A DNA stretch of 31,022 nt from Syntrophaceae bacterium UBA2210 (GTDB taxonomy: Bacteria; Desulfobacterota; Syntrophia; Syntrophales; UBA2210), in assembly GCA_002327865.1 (NCBI GenBank), contig DCUQ01000033.1, forward strand, positions 54,605 through 85,626, given 5' to 3'. The first letter of the stretch is position 1. Every line of letters starts with the position of its first letter. Shown here in pieces: positions 6,977 through 15,306 of this stretch. The position numbers and the translations under genes were made by a program. The notes under the pieces were generated by a model. It was not told where the DNA came from. It saw nothing but the letters and a program-made list of their open reading frames with translations, and searched no databases.

Positions 6977-8407
6977 GTGTCTTTGGAAACGGCAGATTAT
7001 ACGCGCACGGAAAGCGGTGGTTTTTACAGAGCACTTGCCGAGACGATGAAAGATATGGCAACCGTGTGGGACATGGACTTGAAGCTTGTCTATGTGAATT
7101 CATCCGTTCAAAAGGTGCTCGGCTACGGCATAGAAGAATTTAAAGCCCTTACAGAAAAAAATGGAAAATTCCCGTTCGAACGGGTAATCGCACCCGGGTC
7201 GTTGAATGTTTTCCTCGACGCCATTAGAAAAAGGATAACAGAGTACGACAAATGGGACGCGTCCGAACGGCAATATCCCGTCGAGCTGGAATTGATCAGA
7301 AAAGACGGTTCAACCGTATGGACGGAAACAAAAAACAGCTTTATGAGAAACATAGATGAGGAGCGAACCGGCTTCGTATCAATTACCAGGGATATCACAA
7401 CGCGCAAACGTGCCCGCGAAAGGCTGATGAAAAGCGAAGAGCGGTATCGAAGCATACTCGAAAGTATTGAAGAAGGTTATTTCGAACTAGATCTTGCCGG
7501 GAATTTCACATTTTTCAACGACGCGTTGTGCAAAACGTCCGGTTATTCCCGGGAAGAACTGATGGGGGTGAATAACCGGAAATACACTACAGAGAAAACG
7601 GCAAAGTTACTCTACGATACTTTTAACCAGATATATGTTACGGGTAAGCCCGCAAAGGTATTGGATTACGAGTTCATACGAAAAGACGGGAACACACAGA
7701 TTTATGACCTGTCCGCTTCTCTTATGTTGGATACATCGGGCAAGCCCGTGGGATTCCGGGGAGTCGCCCGTGATGTTACGGACCATAAGTCACGAGACCA
7801 TGAATTGAAAACAAGCTACGATAAATTACAAAACATGCTGGAAGAGACCATACGAACTCTGGCATTCACGGTCGAGGTAAGGGATCCCTACACTGCCGGT
7901 CATCAAAGGCGCGTCGCACAGCTCGCCGACGCCATTTCCCGGAAGATGAACCTTACACCGGAAGAGGCCAGAGGGGTAAAGATGGCGGCGCTTATACACG
8001 ATGTCGGCAAGATACAGATTCCCGCCGAAATCCTGAGTAAACCGGGCCGACTCGTTACGAACGAGAGAGATCTCATCAAGACTCATCCGAAAACAGGCAG
8101 CGATATATTAAAAAAGATAGAGTTTCCCTGGCCGATATCGAAGATCGTACTCCAGCACCACGAAAGGATAGACGGTTCCGGATATCCTTACGGAATAACC
8201 GGGAAAGAAATGCATATCGGAGCAAAAATCATCGCGGTAGCCGATGTGGTTGAAGCAATGGTATCCCATCGCCCCTACAGACCGGCTCTGGAATTGAGTA
8301 AAGCTATCGAGGAAATTTCACATAATAAAGGGAAACTCTACGACACCGAAGTTGTGGAGTCATGCCTCTCGCTGCTGCTTGCCAAGGGGGGATTTACATT
8401 CAGTTAG
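6977..8407 (+). CDS. PAS-PAS-HD-GYP protein, probable cyclic-di-GMP phosphodiesterase
   Basis: The 476-residue cytoplasmic protein carries two PAS sensor domains (about residues 20-145 and 150-270, each ending in a PAC-like DITxRKR or DVTDHK segment), a short coiled linker, and an HD-GYP domain (about 290-470). The catalytic features are intact: HD at 341-342 in LIHDVGK, QHHERIDGSGYP with GYP at 402-404, and ADVVEAM. HD-GYP enzymes hydrolyse c-di-GMP, often fully to GMP. No membrane segment is seen, so it should sense a cytoplasmic ligand or redox signal through the PAS pair. The GTG start at 6977 is only two bases from a G-rich AGGGGGGG site; the in-frame TTG at 6983 has better spacing, so either may be used. 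It is monocistronic, 58 bases after thrC. Confidence 0.9.
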   Translation: MSLETADYTRTESGGFYRALAETMKDMATVWDMDLKLVYVNSSVQKVLGYGIEEFKALTEKNGKFPFERVIAPGSLNVFLDAIRKRITEYDKWDASERQYPVELELIRKDGSTVWTETKNSFMRNIDEERTGFVSITRDITTRKRARERLMKSEERYRSILESIEEGYFELDLAGNFTFFNDALCKTSGYSREELMGVNNRKYTTEKTAKLLYDTFNQIYVTGKPAKVLDYEFIRKDGNTQIYDLSASLMLDTSGKPVGFRGVARDVTDHKSRDHELKTSYDKLQNMLEETIRTLAFTVEVRDPYTAGHQRRVAQLADAISRKMNLTPEEARGVKMAALIHDVGKIQIPAEILSKPGRLVTNERDLIKTHPKTGSDILKKIEFPWPISKIVLQHHERIDGSGYPYGITGKEMHIGAKIIAVADVVEAMVSHRPYRPALELSKAIEEISHNKGKLYDTEVVESCLSLLLAKGGFTFS

Positions 8408-8435
8408 CCCTTACACTCCGAAACAGAATTGAATC

Positions 8436-8457
8436 TCCCCGCAACAAGTTGCGGGGA
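8436..8457. repeat. Perfect GC-rich stem-loop, copy 1
   Basis: TCCCCGCAAC (8436-8445) and GTTGCGGGGA (8448-8457) are perfect ten-base arms around AA. The hairpin lies 28 bases after the HD-GYP stop. No T-run follows directly, although ATTTTTCATTTTTTATT follows at about 8476-8492. It could end transcription or be one half of a REP-like pair with the element at 8503-8522. Confidence 0.6.
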
Positions 8458-8502
8458 ATCTCCGACTGTTAAGGAATTTTTCATTTTTTATTCGCTCGCT
8501 AA

Positions 8503-8522
8503 CCCCGCCGTAAGCAGCGGGG
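8503..8522. repeat. GC-rich stem-loop, copy 2
   Basis: CCCCGC (8503-8508) and GCGGGG (8517-8522) form a six-base stem around CGTAAGCA, with one further inner G-C pair possible. It shares the arms and the trailing GGGGAAT with copy 1, 66 bases away. Paired, related hairpins in a convergent gap resemble REP-type extragenic palindromes, but no transposase is visible here. Confidence 0.45.
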
Positions 8523-8653
8523 AATGCGCTCGATGTTCAGTTCAACATAACCGTAATCGTTCAAGGGGCATAATTACCGCCCCGTGTTTTAGAAACAGAG
8601 TAATAATCGATTACAAGACGTGAACTGTTCCACACCAAACCATAACCGGGGAA

Positions 8654-10318
8654 CTATCTCGCAATGACATATCTCTGTTCGCTTTTCGGAACATACCATT
8701 TGATAAAATTATATCCGATACCGATGGGGGCCGGTTTTATTCCGTGGAAACGGTTGCTGATAATCGGGAGCGCATCGGGAACATACAGAAAAGTGTACGG
8801 CTGCTCATCAGCGAGTATCTCCTGAATCCTGTCGTAACATCGCTTTCTCTCGCTTCTGTCGAAGGTACCCCTCCCCCGCTCCAGAAGATCATCGACCTCC
8901 CTGTTTTTGAAGGATATAAAGTTCAGTTCTCCCGGGTCTGTCTTGCTTGAATGCCATACGTCGTAGAGATCGGGGTCGAGGGTAATCGTCCAGCCCAGGA
9001 TCGTAGCGTCGAATCGTTTCTTGTTAATAAATTCGTTAATGAAGGCGGCCCATTCGATAATCCTGATTTTTACCCGTATCCCTATATCGGCAAGCCTTCT
9101 CTGAATAATTTCTGCACACTTCTCCCGGACTTCATTCCCCTGGTTCGTTATGATTTCAAAGACAAAAGGGCTGCCGTCACGATCCAGCACACCATCTCCG
9201 TCATGATCTTCCCATCCTGCTTCCGCCAGGAGCTCTTTCGCCCTGTACGGATCGTAAGAATATTTTTTGACATCGGGATTATACGGCCACGTTCCCGGTT
9301 TGAAGGGCCCCGTTGTTTCCTGTCCCAGACCGAGCAGAACACCTTTTACTATCTCCTGCTTATCGATAGCATAACTGATCGCCTGCCTGACCCGTCTGTC
9401 ACGGAAAAGGGGGTTTTCCAGGTTATAGCCAAGGTAGGCATAGGAAAATGACAGATAACGATACTTGTTGAAATTCTTGTCAAACAGGTTATTGTCCGTC
9501 TGCCGCGTATACTGGAGCGGTGTAAGTCCCATCCTGTCTATACCCTTCGCACGAAGCTCAAGGAACATTGTGGCCATGTCCGGAATAATCCGCATAACGT
9601 ACCCATCGATATACGGCTTTCCTTCAAAATAATCCGGATTAGAGACGAGCACTATCTTCTGACCGGTTTTCCACTCTTTGAACATGTATGGCCCCGTACC
9701 AATCGGATGGCGCGAAAACGGCGTCCTGGTTATATCCTCCCCCTCGAGCAGGTGCCTGGGCAGTATTGAGGCTCCCCAGCTTGTAAGCGCGGGGGCGAAT
9801 GGCTCTCCGTAGGTAACGCGAACGGTATAGGGATCAATTACAGTCACACTTTTAACCCTTAGAAAATCCCCCGCATACGCCGTCGGGGTTCTGGGGTCTA
9901 TGGTAAGCCTGTAAGTGAATAAGACATCAGCGGCGGTGAATGGATTTCCGTCGTGCCATCTGACACCCCTTCTCAAATGGAATGTGATTACCAGGCCATC
10001 CTCGGAAATATCCCACGATTCGGCGAGATCACCGACTACTTTCATATCTTTGTCATATTTTACGAGACCGTTGAAAATCATACCCGCTATATCGTGAGAT
10101 GCACTGTCCGAAGAAAGTATGGGAATAAGGTTGGAGGCATCGCCTGTCGAACCGTCAACCATTATATCCCCGTAAGACGGACCCTCTGCGGAGAAATTCC
10201 CCGTATGGGCGTTATGTTCCGGTTCGTTTACGTCACAACAGCACAACACCAGCAGCGTAACCGCTATCAACAGCAATGCGATGCGGTGTGCGTATGTCTT
10301 GCGAGCTTTATGAATCAT
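8654..10318 (-). CDS. Family 5 (peptide/nickel-type) ABC transporter solute-binding lipoprotein
   Basis: The 554-residue protein is a cluster C (DppA/OppA/NikA-type) binding protein. Family hallmarks are GLVKYDKDMKVVGDLAESW, FHLRRGVRWHDGNPFTAADV, HPIGTGPYMFKEW, the late FRDRRVRQAISYAID, and EPYTFLYVPDALP-like C-terminal sequence. The N-terminus is a signal peptide ending at a run of three cysteines (26-28), so it is most likely a lipoprotein, although the lipobox is not canonical. These proteins usually bind oligopeptides or nickel complexes in the periplasm and hand them to OppBC/DppBC-type permeases. No permease or ATPase gene is adjacent; oppD/oppF-type genes are 19 kb away at the right end. 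ATG at 10318 has only a weak ribosome site (AAGG about 14 bases upstream). It is transcribed away from the cyclase gene. Confidence 0.92.
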   Translation of the reverse strand: MIHKARKTYAHRIALLLIAVTLLVLCCCDVNEPEHNAHTGNFSAEGPSYGDIMVDGSTGDASNLIPILSSDSASHDIAGMIFNGLVKYDKDMKVVGDLAESWDISEDGLVITFHLRRGVRWHDGNPFTAADVLFTYRLTIDPRTPTAYAGDFLRVKSVTVIDPYTVRVTYGEPFAPALTSWGASILPRHLLEGEDITRTPFSRHPIGTGPYMFKEWKTGQKIVLVSNPDYFEGKPYIDGYVMRIIPDMATMFLELRAKGIDRMGLTPLQYTRQTDNNLFDKNFNKYRYLSFSYAYLGYNLENPLFRDRRVRQAISYAIDKQEIVKGVLLGLGQETTGPFKPGTWPYNPDVKKYSYDPYRAKELLAEAGWEDHDGDGVLDRDGSPFVFEIITNQGNEVREKCAEIIQRRLADIGIRVKIRIIEWAAFINEFINKKRFDATILGWTITLDPDLYDVWHSSKTDPGELNFISFKNREVDDLLERGRGTFDRSERKRCYDRIQEILADEQPYTFLYVPDALPIISNRFHGIKPAPIGIGYNFIKWYVPKSEQRYVIAR

Positions 10319-10391
10319 ATCTGTTCATACCTTACAAGATACAGCAGTAATAGAAACATCCTGATCGGCCAGCCGGAAAATCCATATCTTT

Positions 10392-10412
10392 TTTACTCTT
10401 TAACAGAGTAAA
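10392..10412. promoter_or_regulatory. Perfect dyad between the binding-protein and cyclase genes
   Basis: TTTACTCT (10392-10399) and AGAGTAAA (10405-10412) form an eight-base perfect inverted repeat around TTAAC in the divergent gap. It is 74 bases upstream of the binding-protein gene. No T-run follows the hairpin on either strand, so an operator is likelier than a terminator. The bound factor is unknown. Confidence 0.4.
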
Positions 10413-10570
10413 GTTTCCTGTCAAGAAATGATATCAACCGGCAGGCGTCAGTAGTCCTCATATGATTCTTCTTTACAGTTTCTAAGTATAAATTGCCATT
10501 TGATAATAAAGCATAATGTGCTATATGAGTAACTTAATCGTACTCACAACGAAAGTTGATTCGTTTTCTC

Positions 10571-11845
10571 ATGAAGAAACAAATCCTTGTTTTGAAAGAT
10601 AAACCGATGCCCGCCATTGATATCCTTACCAGCCTGCAGGATATCGGATATGGTATTGTTACTGTTGCGTCTTTCGGGAAAGAAGCTCTGGGTAAAGCTG
10701 CGAAACTCTGCCCCGATCTGATATTGATCGACACAACACCCGGGAAATATGACGACGGGATAGAAACCGCAAGACTGATTCACGATATATGCGATATACC
10801 CGTAATATACGTTTTCAGCGACATTCCCGAAGATAAAATAGAACAGATAAAATCGACAAATCCGTTCGGGTTTATCATCAGACCCTTTCAGGACAAAGAA
10901 CTTCTCATCACCATAGAGATGGCCCTTTATCGGCACAAGATGGAAAAAGCGCTGAGACTGAGCGAAGAGCGATACCGGGCCCTCTTCGAAAACAACCCTA
11001 TCGAAACGATAATTGTAGACAGGGAAGCGGTAATAACAGGATACAATCAGGAGAAAGTGAAATCGGGAAACAGGCTGCCTCGTCCCGGAGACGTTATGTA
11101 CAAGGATTATGCCGGGAAACACCGGAACAATATGTACTCCGAACTTATAGAGTGCATCAGATCCGGGGTATCGAAAGAAATTCCCGAAACACAGTATGGT
11201 GACAAATTCCTCTATATAAAGATATCTCCATTCCCCGAGGGAGCGATTATAACATCCATAGATATCACCGACCGTAAGATAGCGGAAAGAAGACTCTCTC
11301 ATCTCGCCACCCACGACCCGCTCACCGGATTACCCAACCGGATATTGTTTGACGACCGTTTATCGCTTGAACTGGCTCACGCGCAGCGAAGCGATAAGAA
11401 ACTGTCGGTTATGTTACTGGACCTGGATCACTTCAAGGATATAAATGATTCATGGGGACATACCGCAGGGGATGAAATATTAAAATCCGTCGGCAGGCGC
11501 CTACTGGATTTCCTGCGCAAGAGCGATTCGATCGCCCGAATGGGAGGAGATGAATTTCTTATACTGCTTCCCGGAATAGAGAATACCGAAAATGCGTATA
11601 CGATCGCTCAGAAGATACTCGACGCCTTCAAAGAACCCTTTATCGCCGGTTCCAGAAAACTCCATATAACACTCAGTATCGGTATCGCCATCTATCCCGA
11701 TGACGGCACCGATTCCGCCACCTTGATGAAGAATGCCGATATAGCCATGTACGATGTAAAAGAGAAGGGACGCAATGGCTACAGGAGGTATGATTCAGGC
11801 ATGTCACCTTCAGTTCATCAAAAAGATATATTGACAATACAATGA
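10571..11845 (+). CDS. Receiver-PAS-GGDEF protein, probable diguanylate cyclase
   Basis: The 424-residue cytoplasmic protein has a response-regulator receiver domain (about 1-120), a short PAS-like domain (about 130-235), and a GGDEF domain (about 245-410). GGDEF enzymes make c-di-GMP from two GTP. The active-site motif RMGGDEF is intact (GGDEF at 325-329) and an RxxD inhibitory site (RKSD, 316-319) lies exactly five residues before it, so product inhibition is expected. In the receiver, Asp54 (LILIDTTPG) can be the phosphorylation site. The usual N-terminal acidic pair reads LKDKP and the conserved Lys is Arg104 (IIRPF), so phosphorylation chemistry may be altered. I prefer ATG at 10571 over the in-frame TTG at 10556; neither has a good ribosome site. 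No histidine kinase is adjacent. Confidence 0.9.
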   Translation: MKKQILVLKDKPMPAIDILTSLQDIGYGIVTVASFGKEALGKAAKLCPDLILIDTTPGKYDDGIETARLIHDICDIPVIYVFSDIPEDKIEQIKSTNPFGFIIRPFQDKELLITIEMALYRHKMEKALRLSEERYRALFENNPIETIIVDREAVITGYNQEKVKSGNRLPRPGDVMYKDYAGKHRNNMYSELIECIRSGVSKEIPETQYGDKFLYIKISPFPEGAIITSIDITDRKIAERRLSHLATHDPLTGLPNRILFDDRLSLELAHAQRSDKKLSVMLLDLDHFKDINDSWGHTAGDEILKSVGRRLLDFLRKSDSIARMGGDEFLILLPGIENTENAYTIAQKILDAFKEPFIAGSRKLHITLSIGIAIYPDDGTDSATLMKNADIAMYDVKEKGRNGYRRYDSGMSPSVHQKDILTIQ

Positions 11846-11890
11846 ATTTAAACTACAAAATTTCCTCAAATCGACTGCTGAGAAACCTTA

Positions 11891-11918
11891 TTGTCAAACA
11901 TTTCAACAGATTTAATAC
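11891..11918 (+). promoter_or_regulatory. Probable promoter of the tol-pal operon
   Basis: TTGTCA (11891-11896) and TAATAC (11913-11918) are separated by 16 bases and lie just upstream of the tolQ ribosome site (CAGGAGA) and GTG. The boxes are good but not perfect matches to sigma-70 consensus. Confidence 0.45.
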
Positions 11919-11936
11919 GCAATCAGGAGAATAAAA

Positions 11937-12692
11937 GTGAATGAAGCGCTGGCTGTAACCTCAACGGATATTGGAAGGCATTTTCACGGGAATGTGCTCG
12001 ATATGATACTGGGCTCGGGACCTATGGTTCAATTCGTACTCCTGTTGCTCCTCTTCTTTTCGGTAGTTTCATGGGCGATCATCCTGATGAAATACAGGTT
12101 CATCAAAAAGTCCAGGAAGGAAAATAACATGTTCCTGGACAGGTACATGAAAATCAATAAATTGTCGGAAGTCTTTCCCGAATCGAAGCGCTTCAGATAC
12201 TCTCAGCTTGCCGAAGTATTCAGGGCGGGTTATACCGAACTTGTTAAAGTCGCCGGGATCAGGAAAGAAGCTTTCTCGGATTCGGATTCCGAAACTCCAT
12301 GGCCGCCGGAAATGAGAGGTCTCGACAATGTTGAACGGGCGTTAAACAGGGCATGTGACATTGAGACAACAAAGCTTGAAAGCTCTCTGGGGTTCCTCGC
12401 TACTACGGGGAGTGCCTGTCCCTTTATAGGACTATTCGGAACCGTGTGGGGCATCATGAACGCTTTTAAGGTTATCGGGGTGAAAGGGTCCGCCACACTG
12501 GCGGTAGTCGCCCCCGGCATATCAGAGGCCTTGATAGCCACCGCTGCCGGACTCGCAGCAGCCATACCGGCTGTCATCTTTTATAACTACTATGTAAACC
12601 AGGTGAGAACCCTGACAGTAGAAACAGACAGTTTCTCTTCCGAATTCCTCAACATAGTAGAGCGATATCACACAAAGAGCGCCCACAAATGA
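11937..12692 (+). CDS. tolQ: Tol-Pal system inner-membrane proton channel TolQ
   Basis: TolQ with TolR forms the proton-driven stator that energises TolA, needed for outer-membrane constriction at division. The 251-residue protein has three membrane segments (about 29-50, then two near 140-165 and 180-205) with the long cytoplasmic loop between the first two, as in MotA/TolQ/ExbB proteins. Conserved motifs in segments two and three are visible: GLFGTVWGIMNAF and the run APGISEALIATAAGLAAAIPAV. GTG at 11937 is preceded by AGGAGA at seven bases. It is slightly longer than E. coli TolQ because of the cytoplasmic loop. First gene of the operon; its stop overlaps the tolR start as ATGA. Confidence 0.95.
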   Translation: MNEALAVTSTDIGRHFHGNVLDMILGSGPMVQFVLLLLLFFSVVSWAIILMKYRFIKKSRKENNMFLDRYMKINKLSEVFPESKRFRYSQLAEVFRAGYTELVKVAGIRKEAFSDSDSETPWPPEMRGLDNVERALNRACDIETTKLESSLGFLATTGSACPFIGLFGTVWGIMNAFKVIGVKGSATLAVVAPGISEALIATAAGLAAAIPAVIFYNYYVNQVRTLTVETDSFSSEFLNIVERYHTKSAHK

Positions 12693-13108
12693 GATATTCA
12701 AGAAACCGGAGAAAGACCTCCGCAAAACCCGTATCGGACATCAACGTAACGCCCCTTGTCGACGTTATGCTGGTTCTGTTGATAATCTTCATGGTAACCG
12801 CTCCCATGCTGCAGATGGGTATAGATGTCAATCTTCCACGTGTAAAAGCCAAGAGCGTAGATGTAGGTGAGGAAAAGCTTATATTGACGATAAACGATAA
12901 AGAAGAAATATTTATCAACAAATACAAGACTTCCATAACCGGTTTGAAGGAGAAGCTGGAAAGCATTTTTTCCTCCAGGATAGATAGAGAGATTTTCATG
13001 CGCGCAGATGAGAAAGTTCCTTACGGGTTTGTTGTCCTTGTAATGTCCGAAGTACGAAAAGCCGGCGTTGACAAACTGGGAATGATTACGGAATCTCCGA
13101 AGGAATAA
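12689..13108 (+). CDS. tolR: Tol-Pal system protein TolR (ExbD/TolR family)
   Basis: The 139-residue protein has a short cytoplasmic N-terminus, one membrane segment beginning DINVTPLVDVMLVLLIIFMV, and a periplasmic domain. The Asp in PLVDVMLVLL is the family's essential proton-carrying residue, and it is present. The periplasmic part ends with the usual VxxVMSEVRKAGVDKLGMIT-like segment found in ExbD/TolR. TolR works with TolQ to turn the proton gradient into movement of TolA. The ATG overlaps the tolQ stop by four bases, consistent with fixed stoichiometry by translational coupling. The neighbouring tolQ, tolA and tolB make TolR rather than ExbD the natural name. Confidence 0.95.
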   Translation: MRYSRNRRKTSAKPVSDINVTPLVDVMLVLLIIFMVTAPMLQMGIDVNLPRVKAKSVDVGEEKLILTINDKEEIFINKYKTSITGLKEKLESIFSSRIDREIFMRADEKVPYGFVVLVMSEVRKAGVDKLGMITESPKE

Positions 13109-13110
13109 GC

Positions 13111-13848
13111 ATGGTTTTTTTATCGGAGGCGTTAAGAAAAACCCGTAAGGATATCATGAACATGGTTGTTCTCTCTTTTCTGATCCATGCGCTTATCCTT
13201 TCAATTATATTTTTTTCACCCTCCATGCCAAGCCCCAAATGGACGTTCGGGCCATCATATACCGTCGATCTTGTAAGTCTTCCTCCGAGTTCCGTAGAAA
13301 CCAGATCAATGGAAACAACTCCGAGGGAAATAGTCAGTCTGAATCATAAGAATCGTTCGGTAATAATAAAAAAAGAGGCGGACGAGAGTATTCATCTTCC
13401 CGTTCCGGAGACCAAGATCCATAAAAAAAGCACGACCGAAAGTGCCGATACGGCTATAGAGAGTATAAAAAAGAAAGTAGCATCGAACGTTACGGTTCCC
13501 ACTCATGCAACCACTACGGTCTCCCCTGCTGCAACCGCTCGTGGAAACGCCGAGATAAACATGAAGATGAAAGTGTATTATTCCGTTGTCTGGTCGATGA
13601 TAAAAGAAAAATGGGCGCTGCCCGAGGGCATACTGCCCGAAGATAACCTTGAAACGATAATAGAGACGAAAATCCTGAGAAACGGCAGTGTGTCGGACAT
13701 GAGTTTTGAAAAGCTGTCGGGCAACAGATATTTCGACGAATCAGCCATGAAAGCGATCAAGAAAGCTGAACCTTTTCCTCCGCTCCCCGAATGGTTGGAC
13801 GAACGATACATCGAGCTGGGAATTCGTTTCCACTCGTCGGAGCTATAG
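13111..13848 (+). CDS. tolA: TolA-like energy transducer (TonB C-terminal fold)
   Basis: The 245-residue product has a cytoplasmic N-terminus, one membrane segment (about 19-38), a low-complexity charged periplasmic linker (about 50-145), and a C-terminal TonB/TolA-like domain (about 150-245). The last shows MKVYYSVVWSMIKEKWALP and SGNRYFDESAMKAIKKAEPFPPLP, the standard TonB_C pattern. It would span the periplasm and link TolQR to TolB and Pal. It is much shorter than E. coli TolA because the helical linker is brief. Position between tolR and tolB decides TolA against TonB. AAGGAA lies five bases before the ATG. The stop is TAG, followed by a stem-loop at 13849-13879. Confidence 0.9.
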   Translation: MVFLSEALRKTRKDIMNMVVLSFLIHALILSIIFFSPSMPSPKWTFGPSYTVDLVSLPPSSVETRSMETTPREIVSLNHKNRSVIIKKEADESIHLPVPETKIHKKSTTESADTAIESIKKKVASNVTVPTHATTTVSPAATARGNAEINMKMKVYYSVVWSMIKEKWALPEGILPEDNLETIIETKILRNGSVSDMSFEKLSGNRYFDESAMKAIKKAEPFPPLPEWLDERYIELGIRFHSSEL

Positions 13849-13879
13849 GAAGGGAATGCAGAACCATATTCCTCCCTTC
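13849..13879 (+). other. Stem-loop between tolA and tolB
   Basis: GAAGGGA (13849-13855) pairs with TCCCTTC (13873-13879) directly after the tolA stop. The next bases are only weakly T-rich. It may reduce readthrough from tolQRA into tolB or protect the upstream mRNA. Confidence 0.3.
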
Positions 13880-13934
13880 TTATATGAATAAGGATTCCGT
13901 AAACAAACTGTAATTGGAGATTGTAGGGTAAACA

Positions 13935-15242
13935 ATGCGCACTATAACAAGTTTTTTCATTCTTTTACTGGTCTTCGGGTTTTGCTCAACGGCGTTCGGT
14001 AAAGTATATATCGATATAGACTCTCCCGCTTTTCAGAAATTTCCGGTAGCCATACCGGAATTCAAAAACTTTGGAGAAGGGAGCGATCAGGAAAAGCTGT
14101 CGGCGTGGTTTGCCGATCGGGTGGCATACGGTCTTAAGATTACAGGGTTTTTCAATATAATAAGCAGAGATGCTTTCCTCGAGAATCGAACCGATTCCGA
14201 AAAAATCGATTTCCCCAGTTGGAAGGCTATCGGTGCCGACTTCCTGATAAGTGGGGGATTCAGCCAAAGCGGCCAAAACCTCGTTGTCGAGTTTCGTCTA
14301 TTCGATACGATCGAGGGAAAACTTGTTACTGGAAAGAAATACTGGGGAAAACCGGATGAAAAAAATGCCATGGTTTTTAAATTCGCAGACGAGATTCTCG
14401 TGGCACTTACCGGTAAGGGGGGCGTTTTTGATACAAGGATAGCCTTTGCCGGCAGGAAAGGTAACTGTTCAGAAATATATACGATGAAATTCGACGGCTC
14501 CGATCCCGTAAAGATAACCTCTTACGATTCTCTAACACTCCTGCCACGCTGGTCACCGGATGGATCGAAAATGTCTTTTACATCGTATAAAACCGGAAAT
14601 CCCGATTGTTACATCACAGATCTGACAAGCGGGAAAACTGAGAAAATATCCTCTTTCAAGGGATTAAACCTGCTTACGTCATGGTCTCCGGATGGCAAAA
14701 GAATACTCCTTGTTCTCAGTAAGGATGAAAATATCGATATTTACGTCAAGCATCTCGATAGCGGCAAACTTCAACGCCTCACAAAAGACCGTTCAATAGA
14801 TGTTTCTCCCGTATGGTCACCGGACGGAAGCAAAATAGCATTTGTATCGAACCGCTCCGGTTCTCCACAGATATTCGTGATGGATTCGGAAGGGGGAAAC
14901 ATAAGGAGATTGACTTTCGAGGGTTCGTATAACTCTTCACCCTGCTGGTCTCCGGACGGAACCAGGATAGCTTATGAAGGATCATCTAACGGTAATTTCC
15001 AGATATTTTCAATCGGAGAGAACGGAGAGAATCCCCTGCAGCTCACCTTCGAATCCGGGGGAGGAGAATCGCCTTCCTGGTCTGCGGATGGAAGATATCT
15101 GACTTTTTCATCGGTAAGAGACGACCGGATAAGAATATGCGTGATAAACTCCAACGGTTTGAACCTGAGAGTAATGCCCTACATAAAGGGAATGGAATCA
15201 TTCAAGAATCCGTCATGGTCGGGCCACCTAAATTTATATTGA
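13935..15242 (+). CDS. tolB: Tol-Pal system periplasmic beta-propeller TolB
   Basis: TolB is a periplasmic protein that shuttles between Pal and TolA. The 435-residue product has a signal peptide (about 1-23, ending STAFG), an N-terminal alpha/beta domain (to about residue 155), and a C-terminal propeller of PD40 repeats. Five clear blades carry the motif as WSPDGSKMSF, WSPDGKRILL, WSPDGSKIAF, WSPDGTRIAY and WSADGRYLTF. Length matches E. coli TolB (430). It has a GGAG site about 20 bases before and AGGG nearer to the ATG. It lies 86 bases after tolA and 64 before pal, in the standard order. Confidence 0.96.
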   Translation: MRTITSFFILLLVFGFCSTAFGKVYIDIDSPAFQKFPVAIPEFKNFGEGSDQEKLSAWFADRVAYGLKITGFFNIISRDAFLENRTDSEKIDFPSWKAIGADFLISGGFSQSGQNLVVEFRLFDTIEGKLVTGKKYWGKPDEKNAMVFKFADEILVALTGKGGVFDTRIAFAGRKGNCSEIYTMKFDGSDPVKITSYDSLTLLPRWSPDGSKMSFTSYKTGNPDCYITDLTSGKTEKISSFKGLNLLTSWSPDGKRILLVLSKDENIDIYVKHLDSGKLQRLTKDRSIDVSPVWSPDGSKIAFVSNRSGSPQIFVMDSEGGNIRRLTFEGSYNSSPCWSPDGTRIAYEGSSNGNFQIFSIGENGENPLQLTFESGGGESPSWSADGRYLTFSSVRDDRIRICVINSNGLNLRVMPYIKGMESFKNPSWSGHLNLY

Positions 15243-15306
15243 GTTTACAATTGTTTTATGCTTTAAGGGAACAAGTCGTCTAAATTTTCTGAAGGAGGGG
15301 TATCCA

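Noticed and set aside
8436..8522. CRISPR repeat pair
   Set aside because: Only two imperfectly similar hairpins, with no spacer array and no cas genes in the window.
10544..11314. Minus-strand open frame of 256 codons
   Set aside because: Antisense to the receiver-PAS part of the cyclase gene; aromatic-rich sequence is an artefact of the reverse frame.
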